Positions 33,735 to 42,268 of a stretch of DNA of 64,000 nt are shown here, piece by piece. Both the position numbers and the translations under genes were made by a program. Origin of the DNA: JAHRVQ01 sp051278195 (lineage in GTDB: Bacteria > Pseudomonadota > Gammaproteobacteria > Pseudomonadales > Azotimanducaceae); contig JBNMQM010000007.1 in the NCBI GenBank assembly GCA_051278195.1, positions 33,459 to 97,458 of the forward strand, given 5' to 3'. The notes beneath the pieces are model-generated. The model ran no database searches and was not told the DNA's origin. It saw only the letters and a list, made by a program, of their open reading frames with translations. Every line of letters begins with the position of its first letter. Within the stretch, counting starts at the first letter, position 1.

Positions 33735-34049
33735 ATGCAGAAAATAAAGAAAGACGATGATGTGATAGTCATCACAGGAAGAGACAAAGGAAAGCGCGGC
33801 AACGTGAATCGCATACTTGACGGCAAGGCTTTAGTGTCTGGCGTCAACATGGTCAAGCGTCACACTAAAGGTAACCCACAAATGGGTCAGCCTGGCGGGA
33901 TCATTGAAAAGGAAGCAGCTATACAGCTTTCTAACATAGCGATTTACAACTCGAACACCAGTAAAGCGGATCGAGTTGCATTCAAAACACTGGAAGACGG
34001 CAAGAAAGTCAGGGTCTTCAAGTCAACCGGCGAAGAGATAGACGGGTAA
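33735..34049 (+). CDS. rplX: 50S ribosomal protein L24
   Basis: A 104-residue L24, the E. coli length, an assembly initiator protein. The KOW motif is in DDDVIVITGRDKGKRGNVNRIL. ATG at 33735 (MQKIKKDDD) is preferred to the upstream TTG at 33726. The upstream Shine-Dalgarno match is poor. Confidence 0.96.
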   Translation: MQKIKKDDDVIVITGRDKGKRGNVNRILDGKALVSGVNMVKRHTKGNPQMGQPGGIIEKEAAIQLSNIAIYNSNTSKADRVAFKTLEDGKKVRVFKSTGEEIDG

Positions 34050-34054
34050 GCAAC

Positions 34055-34612
34055 ATGGCAGACCTTAAAGAGTTTTACGAAAACGAAGTGAAGGCAAAGC
34101 TCCAGGCAGAACTGGGACTAGCTTCTGTTATGGAAGTGCCTCGCATCAGTAAGATCACGCTCAATATGGGCGTTGGTGAAGCGATCGCTGATCGCAAGCA
34201 GTTAGATAACGCGCTTGCTGATATGGAAAAAATTGCAGGTCAAAAGCCTGTCATCACCGAGGCTCGCAAATCGATTGCTGGTTTCAAGGTTCGTGATGGC
34301 TATCCAATCGGCTGCAAAGTAACGCTACGTAAGAAGCAGATGTACGAATTTCTGGATCGTCTCATTAACATTGCGATCCCTCGCCAACGAGATTTTCGTG
34401 GCTTGAGCCCTAAGATGTTTGACGGCCGTGGCAACTTTGCTATGGGTGTTACGGAACAGATCGTATTTCCTGAGATTGATTACGACAAGATCGATAAGAT
34501 CCGCGGATTAGATATCGCGATCACAACGACAGCGAAAACAGATGACCAAGGAAGGGCGCTGTTGCGTGCTTTCAACTTCCCATTGCGTGTACCGCAAGAA
34601 GAAGCAAGTTAA
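34055..34612 (+). CDS. rplE: 50S ribosomal protein L5
   Basis: A 185-residue L5 (E. coli 179) that binds 5S rRNA and contacts P-site tRNA. Diagnostic stretches are PRISKITLNMGVGEAIADRKQLDNA and GLSPKMFDGRGNFAMGVTEQIVFPEI. ATG 5 bases after rplX. Confidence 0.98.
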   Translation: MADLKEFYENEVKAKLQAELGLASVMEVPRISKITLNMGVGEAIADRKQLDNALADMEKIAGQKPVITEARKSIAGFKVRDGYPIGCKVTLRKKQMYEFLDRLINIAIPRQRDFRGLSPKMFDGRGNFAMGVTEQIVFPEIDYDKIDKIRGLDIAITTTAKTDDQGRALLRAFNFPLRVPQEEAS

Positions 34613-34639
34613 TTAGCAAGAGGCTAATAGAGAGCATTT

Positions 34640-34945
34640 ATGGCTAAGAAATCAATGATCAACCGCGAATTGAAGCGGAGCAAGACAGTCGCTAAGTATG
34701 CTGTTAAGCGTGCATTGCTCAAGAAGCAAATCGTGGACATGAATTTGAGTGATGAGGAACGCTGGGAGGCGCAGCAAAGTCTGCAGAAGCTTCCTCGTGA
34801 CGCGAGCCCAGCTCGACAGACTCGGCGATGTACGCTGACTGGTCGTCCACATGCGGTTTACCGTCGTTTCGGTCTAGCCAGAACTAAATTACGCGAAGCA
34901 GCTATGCGGGGCGATGTGCCCGGTCTTGTTAAGTCGAGCTGGTAG
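34640..34945 (+). CDS. rpsN: 30S ribosomal protein S14
   Basis: A 101-residue long-form S14, which lacks the CxxC zinc ribbons of the short form. It begins MAKKSMINRELKRSKTVAKYA and ends REAAMRGDVPGLVKSSW. ATG at 34640. Confidence 0.98.
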   Translation: MAKKSMINRELKRSKTVAKYAVKRALLKKQIVDMNLSDEERWEAQQSLQKLPRDASPARQTRRCTLTGRPHAVYRRFGLARTKLREAAMRGDVPGLVKSSW

Positions 34946-34957
34946 GAGAGATAACGT

Positions 34958-35350
34958 ATGACAATGCAAGATCCTGTAGCAGACATGTTGACTCGCGTTC
35001 GTAACGCGCAGACGGCGAAGCTGACATCGACCGAAATGCCTTCTTCTGGCACTAAGATCGATATCGCAAAAGTATTGAAAGATGAAGGCTACATCGCTGA
35101 CTTTACAGTCAGTGAAGACGGCCATCCGGTTTTGACGATCGAGCTCAAGTATTTTGAAGGCCGACCCGTCATTGAAGAGATCAAGCGAGTAAGTCGTCCT
35201 GGTCTTCGACAGTACAAAGGTAAAGACGAAATTCCGACAGTTAAAGGTGGTCTAGGCATTATTATTATGTCGACCAATAAGGGCGTGATGTCCGATCGTG
35301 CGGCACGGGCAGCTGGTGTCGGCGGCGAGGTACTTTGCTCCGTATTCTAG
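34958..35350 (+). CDS. rpsH: 30S ribosomal protein S8
   Basis: A 130-residue S8, the E. coli length; it binds central-domain 16S rRNA and in E. coli represses the spc operon. It begins MTMQDPVADMLTRVRNAQ, and the C-terminus contains IIMSTNKGVMSDRAARAAGVGGEVLCSVF. ATG after AGGAGAG. Confidence 0.98.
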   Translation: MTMQDPVADMLTRVRNAQTAKLTSTEMPSSGTKIDIAKVLKDEGYIADFTVSEDGHPVLTIELKYFEGRPVIEEIKRVSRPGLRQYKGKDEIPTVKGGLGIIIMSTNKGVMSDRAARAAGVGGEVLCSVF

Positions 35351-35377
35351 GGCAATCAGTTAAATAGGTTTTTAGAT

Positions 35378-35911
35378 ATGTCACGAATAGCAAACGCTCC
35401 AGTTGAGATCCCTAGCGGAGTTGAAATATCGCTCTCGGATAAGCATCTCAGTGTTAAAGGTAGCAAGGGTAACCTCAATTTGGTTGTCCACGACCTGGTG
35501 AATGTAGAGCAAGGCGAAGAAGGCCTGCAGTTTGCTGCTGCTCAGAAAACGAAGAAATCGGGCGCGATGGCAGGTACGTTCAGAGCGCTAGCTTTTAATA
35601 TGGTGAAAGGCGTCACTGAAGGGTTTGTTAAAGAGCTTCAGCTCATCGGTGTTGGTTATCGTGCAGCAGCAGCAGGTAACAAGCTGACACTTAGCTTAGG
35701 ATTTTCACACCCGGTTGTGTATGACGTGCCAGAAGGTATAGAGATCGAAACACCTACGCAGACTCAGGTGATCGTTCGAGGTATTGACAAACAATTGGTC
35801 GGTCAAGTAGCCGCAGAAATTCGCGACTATCGTCCGCCAGAGCCTTACAAAGGTAAGGGCGTGCGCTATGTCGATGAGCATGTGAAGCGCAAAGAAGCAA
35901 AGAAGAAGTAA
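35378..35911 (+). CDS. rplF: 50S ribosomal protein L6
   Basis: A 177-residue L6, the E. coli length, near the factor-binding site. It begins MSRIANAPVEIPSGVEI, and IRDYRPPEPYKGKGVRYVDEHVKRKEAKKK is the usual C-terminus. It is followed by an unusually long spacer before rplR. Confidence 0.98.
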   Translation: MSRIANAPVEIPSGVEISLSDKHLSVKGSKGNLNLVVHDLVNVEQGEEGLQFAAAQKTKKSGAMAGTFRALAFNMVKGVTEGFVKELQLIGVGYRAAAAGNKLTLSLGFSHPVVYDVPEGIEIETPTQTQVIVRGIDKQLVGQVAAEIRDYRPPEPYKGKGVRYVDEHVKRKEAKKK

Positions 35912-36031
35912 TTCATTTTGTCTGGCCGTCACACTTTTGGTGTGGGGTCGGGCTGGCAAGACAGCTTGCCGTTTTGTACTTGCAACAGATTTATTGCAAC
36001 ACTTGCAACAACAGACAAGAGATTAGACAAC
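35912..36031 (+). other. long rplF-rplR spacer with hairpin and triple repeat
   Basis: The 120-base gap holds GGCAAG-ACAG-CTTGCC followed by GTTTT (35955-35975), which resembles a weak terminator. Downstream are three copies of TTGCAACA or nearly so (from about 35979 to 36010). The rplR frame stays open upstream to a TTG at 35918, but that start has no ribosome binding site. Confidence 0.6.
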
Positions 36032-36382
36032 ATGAGCAAAAAGAATGATGCTCGGCTACGAAGAGCAAGACGTGGACGAAAGCACATCGCGGATCTAGAA
36101 GTGCACAGGTTGACGGTTTACCGTTCGCCCCGTCACATCTACGCGCAAGTCATCTCATCTGGAGGTGACGTGATAAAAGCGTCTGCTTCAACGGTTGAGA
36201 AAGATATGCGTGGCGCGGCAACAGGCAACACGGTTAGTGCAGCTAAAGTAGGCGCGCTGATAGCCGAGCGAGCGAAGGCTGCTGGCATCGAGAAGGTTGC
36301 TTTTGACCGTTCAGGATATAAATACCACGGCCGCGTTAAGGCGTTGGCAGATGCTGCTCGTGAGAGCGGCTTGCAGTTTTAA
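36032..36382 (+). CDS. rplR: 50S ribosomal protein L18
   Basis: A 116-residue L18 (E. coli 117) that binds 5S rRNA. It begins MSKKNDARLRRARRGRKHI and contains RLTVYRSPRHIYAQVIS, ending ADAARESGLQF. ATG at 36032 gives the family length. Confidence 0.97.
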   Translation: MSKKNDARLRRARRGRKHIADLEVHRLTVYRSPRHIYAQVISSGGDVIKASASTVEKDMRGAATGNTVSAAKVGALIAERAKAAGIEKVAFDRSGYKYHGRVKALADAARESGLQF

Positions 36383-36404
36383 TCGGCGGGTTTGAGGATT
36401 AGAG

Positions 36405-36911
36405 ATGGCGTATAAAGACCAAAATGACAACGAAGAAGGCATCCAGGAAAAGCTGGTTCAAGTGAACCGCGTTGCCAAGGTTGTAAAAGGCGGACGTATA
36501 TTTGGTTTCACAGCCTTAACGGTTGTCGGAGATGGTAAAGGTCGCGTTGGCTATGGTCGCGGTAAAGCACGCGAAGTTCCTTTGGCTATTCAAAAGGCAA
36601 TGGAAGCCGCTCGACGCAACATGATTCAGGTTGATCTTGATGGGTCGACGATCCAATACGCGATCACAGCGAGACACGGCGCTTCAAAGATTTTCATGCA
36701 GCCAGCATCAGACGGTACCGGTATTATCGCAGGTAAGACGATGCGAGCAGTATTGGAAGCCGCTGGCGTTCATAACGTATTGGCCAAGTGCTACGGCTCT
36801 ACCAATCCGGTTAACGTGATCCGTGCCACCTTTGAAGGCCTGCAGAATATGCGAGCACCAGAAGGTATCGCAGAGAAGCGCGGCAAAACTATTGAAGAGA
36901 TTTTGGGTTAA
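36405..36911 (+). CDS. rpsE: 30S ribosomal protein S5
   Basis: A 168-residue S5 (E. coli 167), involved in decoding accuracy and mRNA unwinding. The double-stranded-RNA-binding-like domain is EKLVQVNRVAKVVKGGRIFGF, and GYGRGKAREVPLAIQKA follows. ATG after GAGG. Confidence 0.98.
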   Translation: MAYKDQNDNEEGIQEKLVQVNRVAKVVKGGRIFGFTALTVVGDGKGRVGYGRGKAREVPLAIQKAMEAARRNMIQVDLDGSTIQYAITARHGASKIFMQPASDGTGIIAGKTMRAVLEAAGVHNVLAKCYGSTNPVNVIRATFEGLQNMRAPEGIAEKRGKTIEEILG

Positions 36912-36916
36912 TTACC

Positions 36917-37105
36917 ATGGCGAACGAAAAGAAGCTGCACGTAACGTTGACAAAAAGCCCGATCAGTCGCTTAAAGAGCCATAAGGCCTGTGTGACAGGT
37001 CTTGGTCTGCGCAGAATACGGCATACCGTTGAAGTGATTGATACACCAGAGAATCGCGGCATGATCAATAAGATCTCATATATGGTTAGCGTAGTTAGCG
37101 AGTAA
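36917..37105 (+). CDS. rpmD: 50S ribosomal protein L30
   Basis: A 62-residue L30 (E. coli 59). KLHVTLTKSPISRLKSHKACVTGLGLRRI is the family signature. ATG 5 bases after rpsE. Confidence 0.96.
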   Translation: MANEKKLHVTLTKSPISRLKSHKACVTGLGLRRIRHTVEVIDTPENRGMINKISYMVSVVSE

Positions 37106-37135
37106 GAGATTTAGTTCGCGAGTAGGAGCGAGAAG

Positions 37136-37570
37136 ATGCGTTTAAATACAATTAAAGGTGCAACCGGTAGTAAGCACGCCTCCAAGCGTGTGGGCCGGGG
37201 TATAGGTAGTGGTTTGGGTAAAACCGGCGGCCGTGGACATAAAGGCCAAAAGTCTCGATCCGGTGGGCGTGTTCGTCCAGGTTTCGAGGGCGGTCAGCAG
37301 CCTCTACAAATGCGATTGCCAAAGTTTGGTTTTAACTCAGCAAAAGCTCGTGTAACAGCAGAAGTTACGCTGAGCGAGTTGGCTAAGGTTGAAGCAGACT
37401 TGATCGACCTTCAGGCGCTTAAAGACGCGGGTCTACTGGGTGATTCTATTCAGTACGCCAAAGTCATGTTGTCCGGTGAGATTAAAAAAGCGGTCAATGT
37501 TAAAGGGCTCAGAATAACCAAAGGCGCGCGTGCTGCAATTGAAGCCGCGGGCGGCAAGATCGAAGAGTAA
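37136..37570 (+). CDS. rplO: 50S ribosomal protein L15
   Basis: A 144-residue L15, the E. coli length. The glycine/arginine-rich N-terminus (GRGIGSGLGKTGGRGHKGQKSRSG) extends into the subunit core. ATG after AGGAG. Followed 11 bases later by secY. Confidence 0.98.
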   Translation: MRLNTIKGATGSKHASKRVGRGIGSGLGKTGGRGHKGQKSRSGGRVRPGFEGGQQPLQMRLPKFGFNSAKARVTAEVTLSELAKVEADLIDLQALKDAGLLGDSIQYAKVMLSGEIKKAVNVKGLRITKGARAAIEAAGGKIEE

Positions 37571-37581
37571 GTAAATTATAA

Positions 37582-38910
37582 ATGAGTAGTTCACTAGCAC
37601 AACGAGCAACAGCAGCGTCATCAGGCGGCGGATTGACAGAGTTACGTCAACGCCTGCTATATGTGTTGATTGCAATTGTTGTCTATCGAGTCGGTAGTCA
37701 CATACCTGTTCCGGGAATAGACCCAGAACGGCTACAACTACTGTTCGATCAGAATCAGGGCGGCATCCTGGATCTGTTTAATATGTTTTCCGGTGGTGCA
37801 CTGGAGCGAATGAGTATTTTTGCTCTTGGGATCATGCCTTACATCTCGGCATCGATCATTACTTCCTTACTGGTTGCGACAACTCCATCGTTGCAGCAGT
37901 TACGTAAAGAAGGTGACGCTGGACGGCGTAAAATTGCTCAGTACACACGCTATGGCACGCTCGCACTAGCGACGGTTCAAGGTTTAGCAATGAGTAGCGG
38001 CCTGGCCTCACAGGGTCTGTCTTACTCGGGTAACTTTGCATTTCATTTTGTCGCGGTGACAACGTTGGTCACTGGGGCGATGTTCCTGATGTGGCTGGGC
38101 GAGCAAGTCACTGAGCGCGGAATTGGAAATGGTATATCGATATTGATTTTTGCTGGCATTGTATCGGGATTCCCAAGCGCTATTGGCCAGTCTTTTGAAC
38201 AGGCACGACAAGGTGAGATTCCCATCCTTGGATTGTTAGGTATAGGTTTAATTGCGGTAGCAGTAGTCGCTATCGTGGTCTACGTGGAGCGTGGCCAGCG
38301 TCGTATTACGATAAATTATGCGCGGCGACAGCAAGGGCGAAAAATGTATCAGGCTCAGAGCAGCCATTTGCCGCTCAAGGTCAACATGGCGGGTGTGATA
38401 CCGGCGATCTTCGCGAGTAGTTTATTGTTATTCCCTGCGTCTCTTGGCCAGTGGTTTGGTCAATCGCCAGGAATGGAGTGGTTACAAGACTTGAGTTTGC
38501 AGATTGCTCCCGGGCAGCCACTGAACATTATCTTGTTTGCTGCAGGCATAATCTTTTTCTGCTTCTGGTACACCGCGATTATGTTTAATCCGAAGGAAGT
38601 AGCAGAAAATTTGAAGAAGTCCGGCGCGTTCATCCCAGGCTACCGGCCAGGTGATCAAACCGCCCGGCACATAGATACAATTTTGACCCGGCTGACGTTG
38701 TTCGGCTCGATGTACATGACAGCTGTATGTCTGTTGCCACAGTTCTTTGTGGTTCAGTTCAATGTCACGTTCCAACTAGGTGGCACTGCGCTACTGATTG
38801 TTGTGGTTGTTGTGATGGATTTTATGGCACAAATTCAGACCCATCTGATGTCAAATCAGTATGAGTCGTTGATGAAGAAGTCCAATTTGCAGAATTTTGG
38901 ACGCAGGTAG
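37582..38910 (+). CDS. secY: preprotein translocase subunit SecY
   Basis: A 442-residue channel protein (E. coli 443) with ten membrane helices. The helix-1 stretch VYRVGSHIPVPGID is conserved, as is the plug region after it (GGILDLFNMFSGGALERMSIFALGIMPYISASI). The cytoplasmic loops carry ERGQRRITINYARRQQGRKMY. It pairs with SecE at 10365. Confidence 0.98.
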   Translation: MSSSLAQRATAASSGGGLTELRQRLLYVLIAIVVYRVGSHIPVPGIDPERLQLLFDQNQGGILDLFNMFSGGALERMSIFALGIMPYISASIITSLLVATTPSLQQLRKEGDAGRRKIAQYTRYGTLALATVQGLAMSSGLASQGLSYSGNFAFHFVAVTTLVTGAMFLMWLGEQVTERGIGNGISILIFAGIVSGFPSAIGQSFEQARQGEIPILGLLGIGLIAVAVVAIVVYVERGQRRITINYARRQQGRKMYQAQSSHLPLKVNMAGVIPAIFASSLLLFPASLGQWFGQSPGMEWLQDLSLQIAPGQPLNIILFAAGIIFFCFWYTAIMFNPKEVAENLKKSGAFIPGYRPGDQTARHIDTILTRLTLFGSMYMTAVCLLPQFFVVQFNVTFQLGGTALLIVVVVVMDFMAQIQTHLMSNQYESLMKKSNLQNFGRR

Positions 38911-38919
38911 GAGCAAACA

Positions 38920-39033
38920 ATGAAAGTAAGAGCTTCAGTAAAAAAGATGTGTCGGAACTGTCGAATTATTCGGCGCCGGGGATCCGTTCGCGTGATCTGT
39001 TCGGAACCTAAACACAAGCAAAGGCAAGGTTAA
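38920..39033 (+). CDS. rpmJ: 50S ribosomal protein L36
   Basis: A 37-residue protein, MKVRASVKKMCRNCRIIRRR followed by GSVRVICSEPKHKQRQG. The zinc ligands C-x2-C-x12-C-x4-H are all present, so this is the zinc-binding form. ATG at 38920 after TAGGAGC. Its place after secY is canonical. Confidence 0.96.
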   Translation: MKVRASVKKMCRNCRIIRRRGSVRVICSEPKHKQRQG

Positions 39034-39045
39034 TAGGAGCGGTTA

Positions 39046-39402
39046 ATGGCCCGTTTAGCTGGAATTAATATTCCTGACAATAAGCACGCAGTAATTTCCC
39101 TTACTTATATATTTGGTATCGGAAGGACCACTGCAAAGCAGCTCTGTGACTCAACGAACGTTGATCGCACTGCCAAAATTGGCACTCTCACAGAGGAAGA
39201 GCTTGATAAGTTGCGTGGCGAAATTGCCAAACTCCCTGTCGAAGGCGACCTGCGTCGCGAAACGCAGTTGAACATAAAGCGTCTACTGGACCTGGGTTGT
39301 TTCCGTGGCATTCGCCATCGTCGAAACTTGCCGGTTCGTGGTCAGCGATCAAAAACCAATGCTCGTACGAGAAAAGGTCCTAAGCGACCTGTCCGTAAGT
39401 AA
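39046..39402 (+). CDS. rpsM: 30S ribosomal protein S13
   Basis: A 118-residue S13, the E. coli length, contacting P-site tRNA and forming inter-subunit bridges. It begins MARLAGINIPDNKHAVISLTYIFGIG, and RTNARTRKGP-type SKTNARTRKGPKRPVRK closes it. ATG after AGGAG. Confidence 0.98.
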   Translation: MARLAGINIPDNKHAVISLTYIFGIGRTTAKQLCDSTNVDRTAKIGTLTEEELDKLRGEIAKLPVEGDLRRETQLNIKRLLDLGCFRGIRHRRNLPVRGQRSKTNARTRKGPKRPVRK

Positions 39403-39457
39403 CAAATTGTTACTGACTCGACGCGGCATTCATCCATTTAAAGTGAAGTAACTGATT

Positions 39458-39901
39458 ATGTCTGAAACTGAAAACACCACAGAAGCAGAAGCTGAAACTG
39501 AAGCACCGGCTCAAACCGCCGCGCAGACCTCAACTCGAAAGAAAGGTAAGCGTCAGGTAGTAGACGGTTTGGCTCACATTCACGCCTCTTTTAACAACAC
39601 GATCATCACCATTACTGATCGTCAAGGTGGCGCGTTGTCCTGGGCGACTGCTGGTGGGTCTGGTTTCCGTGGTGCTCGTAAAAGTACACCATTCGCAGCA
39701 CAGGTTGCAGCGGAACGTGCTGGTACAGCAGCATTGGATTACGGATTGCAAAATTTGGAAGTATTTGTGAAAGGTCCAGGGCCAGGTCGTGAAGCTGCGG
39801 TTCGTGCCTTGAATGGCGTTGGTTTCAGGATTACGAACATCACTGATGTAACACCCATACCACACAATGGCTGTCGACCACCGAAACGTCGTCGGGTGTA
39901 A
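39458..39901 (+). CDS. rpsK: 30S ribosomal protein S11 with acidic N-terminal extension
   Basis: A 147-residue S11 against 129 in E. coli. The core from about residue 33 is normal (VVDGLAHIHASFNNTIITITD, then PHNGCRPPKRRRV). The first ~26 residues are an added Glu/Thr/Ala-rich tract (MSETENTTEAEAETEAPAQT and on), opposite in charge to the usual basic S11 tail. ATG at 39458 has a weak GAAGTAA upstream. No later ATG exists before the core, so the extension is likely real. Confidence 0.95.
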   Translation: MSETENTTEAEAETEAPAQTAAQTSTRKKGKRQVVDGLAHIHASFNNTIITITDRQGGALSWATAGGSGFRGARKSTPFAAQVAAERAGTAALDYGLQNLEVFVKGPGPGREAAVRALNGVGFRITNITDVTPIPHNGCRPPKRRRV

Positions 39902-39917
39902 TTGAGGAAATTAGAAA

Positions 39918-40535
39918 ATGGCTAGATATCTCGGACCAACTTGCAAATTAGCGCGCCGTGAAGGTACAGACCTGTACTTGAAGAGCGGTGTGCGTCCAAT
40001 CGAAAGTAAATGTCGAATGGATAGCGTCCCTGGGCAACATGGTGCAAGACGTACGCGTCTTTCTGATTACGCGGTTCAGCTGCGTGAAAAGCAAAAGGTT
40101 CGTCGCCTTTATGGTGTTCTGGAAAAGCAATTCCGTAACTACTATAAGCGTGCTGATCGTCAAAAAGGTGCTACAGGCGAAAACCTGCTGCGCATTCTTG
40201 AGCGGCGACTGGATAACGTGGTTTATCGTATGGGCTTTGGTTCTACCCGTGCTGAATCTCGACAATTGGTGTCACACAAGTCGGTTTTAGTAAACGGCAA
40301 TGTCGTTAACATTCCGTCATACCAGGTTGAACCAGGTGACACTATCTCTATTCGTGAAAAAGCCAAAAGCCAATTACGAATTCAGGGCGCGTTGGCACTT
40401 TCAGCAAACCGCGCAGTGGATTGGGTTGTTGTAAACGGCGATAAGCTGGAAGGCGTATTTCGCTCTTTCCCAGAACGCGACGAGTTACCATCTGAAATCA
40501 ACGAAAACCTGATCGTCGAGCTTTACTCCAAGTAA
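39918..40535 (+). CDS. rpsD: 30S ribosomal protein S4
   Basis: A 205-residue S4 (E. coli 206), an assembly initiator; in E. coli it represses the alpha operon. It begins MARYLGPTCKLARREGTDLYLKSGVRPIESKC. The S4 RNA-binding domain is RLDNVVYRMGFGSTRAESRQLVSHKSVLVNG. ATG after GAGGAA. Confidence 0.98.
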   Translation: MARYLGPTCKLARREGTDLYLKSGVRPIESKCRMDSVPGQHGARRTRLSDYAVQLREKQKVRRLYGVLEKQFRNYYKRADRQKGATGENLLRILERRLDNVVYRMGFGSTRAESRQLVSHKSVLVNGNVVNIPSYQVEPGDTISIREKAKSQLRIQGALALSANRAVDWVVVNGDKLEGVFRSFPERDELPSEINENLIVELYSK

Positions 40536-40612
40536 ACAAGACCTTTGGCGCATCGCGTTGAACAGTTTTAACGAATAGATTCCACTTTAGGAAAATCAGG
40601 AAAGGTATATAT

Positions 40613-41614
40613 ATGGCCCATTCGTCATTAGAGTTTTTGACCCCGAAGCACATTCAGGTTGACCAACTTAGCCCTACTAAAGCAACAGTTGTTCTTGAGC
40701 CTTTAGAGCGCGGGTTTGGCCACACATTAGGTAATGCACTGCGACGCATTTTGCTGTCGTCTATGCCTGGGTGTGCAATTGTCGAAACGGAAATAGACGG
40801 TGTATTGCACGAATACAGCACGATCGAAGGTGTTCAGGAAGATGTGATTGAAGTCTTGCTTAATCTTAAAGGTGTTGCGATTCGCTTGAATGAATCAGAC
40901 GAAGCAGAGATCACCCTAGATAAGAAGGGCCCTTGCGTCGTGACCGCCTCAGACTTTCAGTTGGATCATGATGCTGAGATTGCCAACCCAGATCACGTGA
41001 TCGCTACGTTGAATGAGAATGGCAGCCTAAAGCTTCGCGCGAAAGTTGGCCGTGGTCGTGGCTATGAGCCTGCTGACATTCGTATTGCGGATGATGAGCA
41101 AGGTCGTGTTATTGGTAGTCTTTTATTGGATGCGAGTTATAGCCCAGTGCTTCGCGTATCTTACAAAGTTGATAGTGCTCGTGTTGAGCAGCGCACTGAC
41201 CTTGATAAGCTGATCATTAGCCTTGAGACTAACGGCACCATTGATCCTGAAGAATCTATCCGTCGTGCTGCAACAATTCTGCAACAACAGGTAAATGTGT
41301 TTGTTGACCTGCAAAGTGAGAACGAACCAGAGCCTGAAGAGCACGAAGACGAAATTGATCCAATTCTGCTTCGCCCGGTTGACGATCTTGAGTTAACTGT
41401 CCGTTCAGCAAATTGTCTGAAAGCAGAAAATATTTACTACATTGGTGACCTGATCCGTCGAACTGAGGTTGAGCTTCTAAAGACGCCAAACCTAGGTAAG
41501 AAATCACTCACTGAAATTAAGGATGTCTTGGCTTCACGTGGTTTGTCTCTGGGTATGCGCCTTGAGAACTGGCCACCATCTAGCCTTCGTGGTGATGACC
41601 GAGTTTTAGGCTAA
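40613..41614 (+). CDS. rpoA: DNA-directed RNA polymerase subunit alpha
   Basis: A 333-residue alpha subunit (E. coli 329). The N-terminal dimerisation domain has LEPLERGFGHTLGNALRRILLSSMPG. An acidic linker (SENEPEPEEHEDEIDP) joins it to the C-terminal domain, whose LELTVRSANCLKAENIYYIGDL and GKKSLTEIKDVLASRGLSLGM bind UP elements and activators. ATG at 40613. Confidence 0.99.
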   Translation: MAHSSLEFLTPKHIQVDQLSPTKATVVLEPLERGFGHTLGNALRRILLSSMPGCAIVETEIDGVLHEYSTIEGVQEDVIEVLLNLKGVAIRLNESDEAEITLDKKGPCVVTASDFQLDHDAEIANPDHVIATLNENGSLKLRAKVGRGRGYEPADIRIADDEQGRVIGSLLLDASYSPVLRVSYKVDSARVEQRTDLDKLIISLETNGTIDPEESIRRAATILQQQVNVFVDLQSENEPEPEEHEDEIDPILLRPVDDLELTVRSANCLKAENIYYIGDLIRRTEVELLKTPNLGKKSLTEIKDVLASRGLSLGMRLENWPPSSLRGDDRVLG

Positions 41615-41694
41615 AGATCCCTCTCTAAAGGTCTTTTGCTAGAACGAACGGTTACACCTAATTTACAAGAAACGCATTATCGGGAATTATTGTC

Positions 41695-42099
41695 ATGCGC
41701 CATAGAAAGAGTGGTCGGCAGCTAAACAGAAACTCATCACATCGGAAAGCCATGTTCCGCAACATGGCATGCTCATTGTTTGAGCATGAAGTGATTAGAA
41801 CAACGCTGCCAAAAGCCAAGGAACTGAAGCGAGTCGCAGAGCCGCTCATTACTCTGGCTAAAAACGATTCCGTCGCGAACCGCCGTCTGGCTTTTTCCAG
41901 AACCGGTCGTAAGGACACGGTTGGTAAACTGTTCACAGATTTGGGACCTCGCTATGCAGAGCGTCCAGGTGGCTACACTCGTATCTTAAAGTGCGGGTTT
42001 CGAGCCGGTGACGCAGCTCCAATGGCATTTATCGAATTGGTAGACCGCCCAATCCCTGACTTCGACGACGATGATGTCGTTGATGCTGACGAGGGTTAA
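41695..42099 (+). CDS. rplQ: 50S ribosomal protein L17
   Basis: A 134-residue L17 (E. coli 127). It begins MRHRKSGRQLNRNSSHRKAMFRNM, and the core includes GDAAPMAFIELVDR. The C-terminus is an acidic tail (DFDDDDVVDADEG). Last gene of the alpha operon; a terminator follows. Confidence 0.98.
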   Translation: MRHRKSGRQLNRNSSHRKAMFRNMACSLFEHEVIRTTLPKAKELKRVAEPLITLAKNDSVANRRLAFSRTGRKDTVGKLFTDLGPRYAERPGGYTRILKCGFRAGDAAPMAFIELVDRPIPDFDDDDVVDADEG

Positions 42100-42156
42100 A
42101 CGCTCTCAATCGCTAGAAATAGCGGCAGATAGTGAGACAGATAGTGAGATAAAAAA

Positions 42157-42178
42157 GGCCGGTTTACCGGCCTTTTTT
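42157..42178 (+). terminator. intrinsic terminator of the alpha operon
   Basis: GGCCGG-TTTA-CCGGCC followed by TTTTTT and preceded by AAAAAA, so it could work both ways. Just upstream the 10-mer AGATAGTGAG is duplicated (about 42128 and 42140). Confidence 0.95.
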
Positions 42179-42268
42179 GTGGGCGCTCAAACTGCAGGGG
42201 CAAGCGTCACTCAACCCGTGTAAAATCAGGCGCTACAATTATGTTGGCAACATCGAAAGAGGAAATTC

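Noticed and set aside
35918..36031. N-terminally extended rplR from TTG 35918
   Set aside because: The added residues match no L18 and the codon has no ribosome binding site; ATG 36032 gives the normal length.
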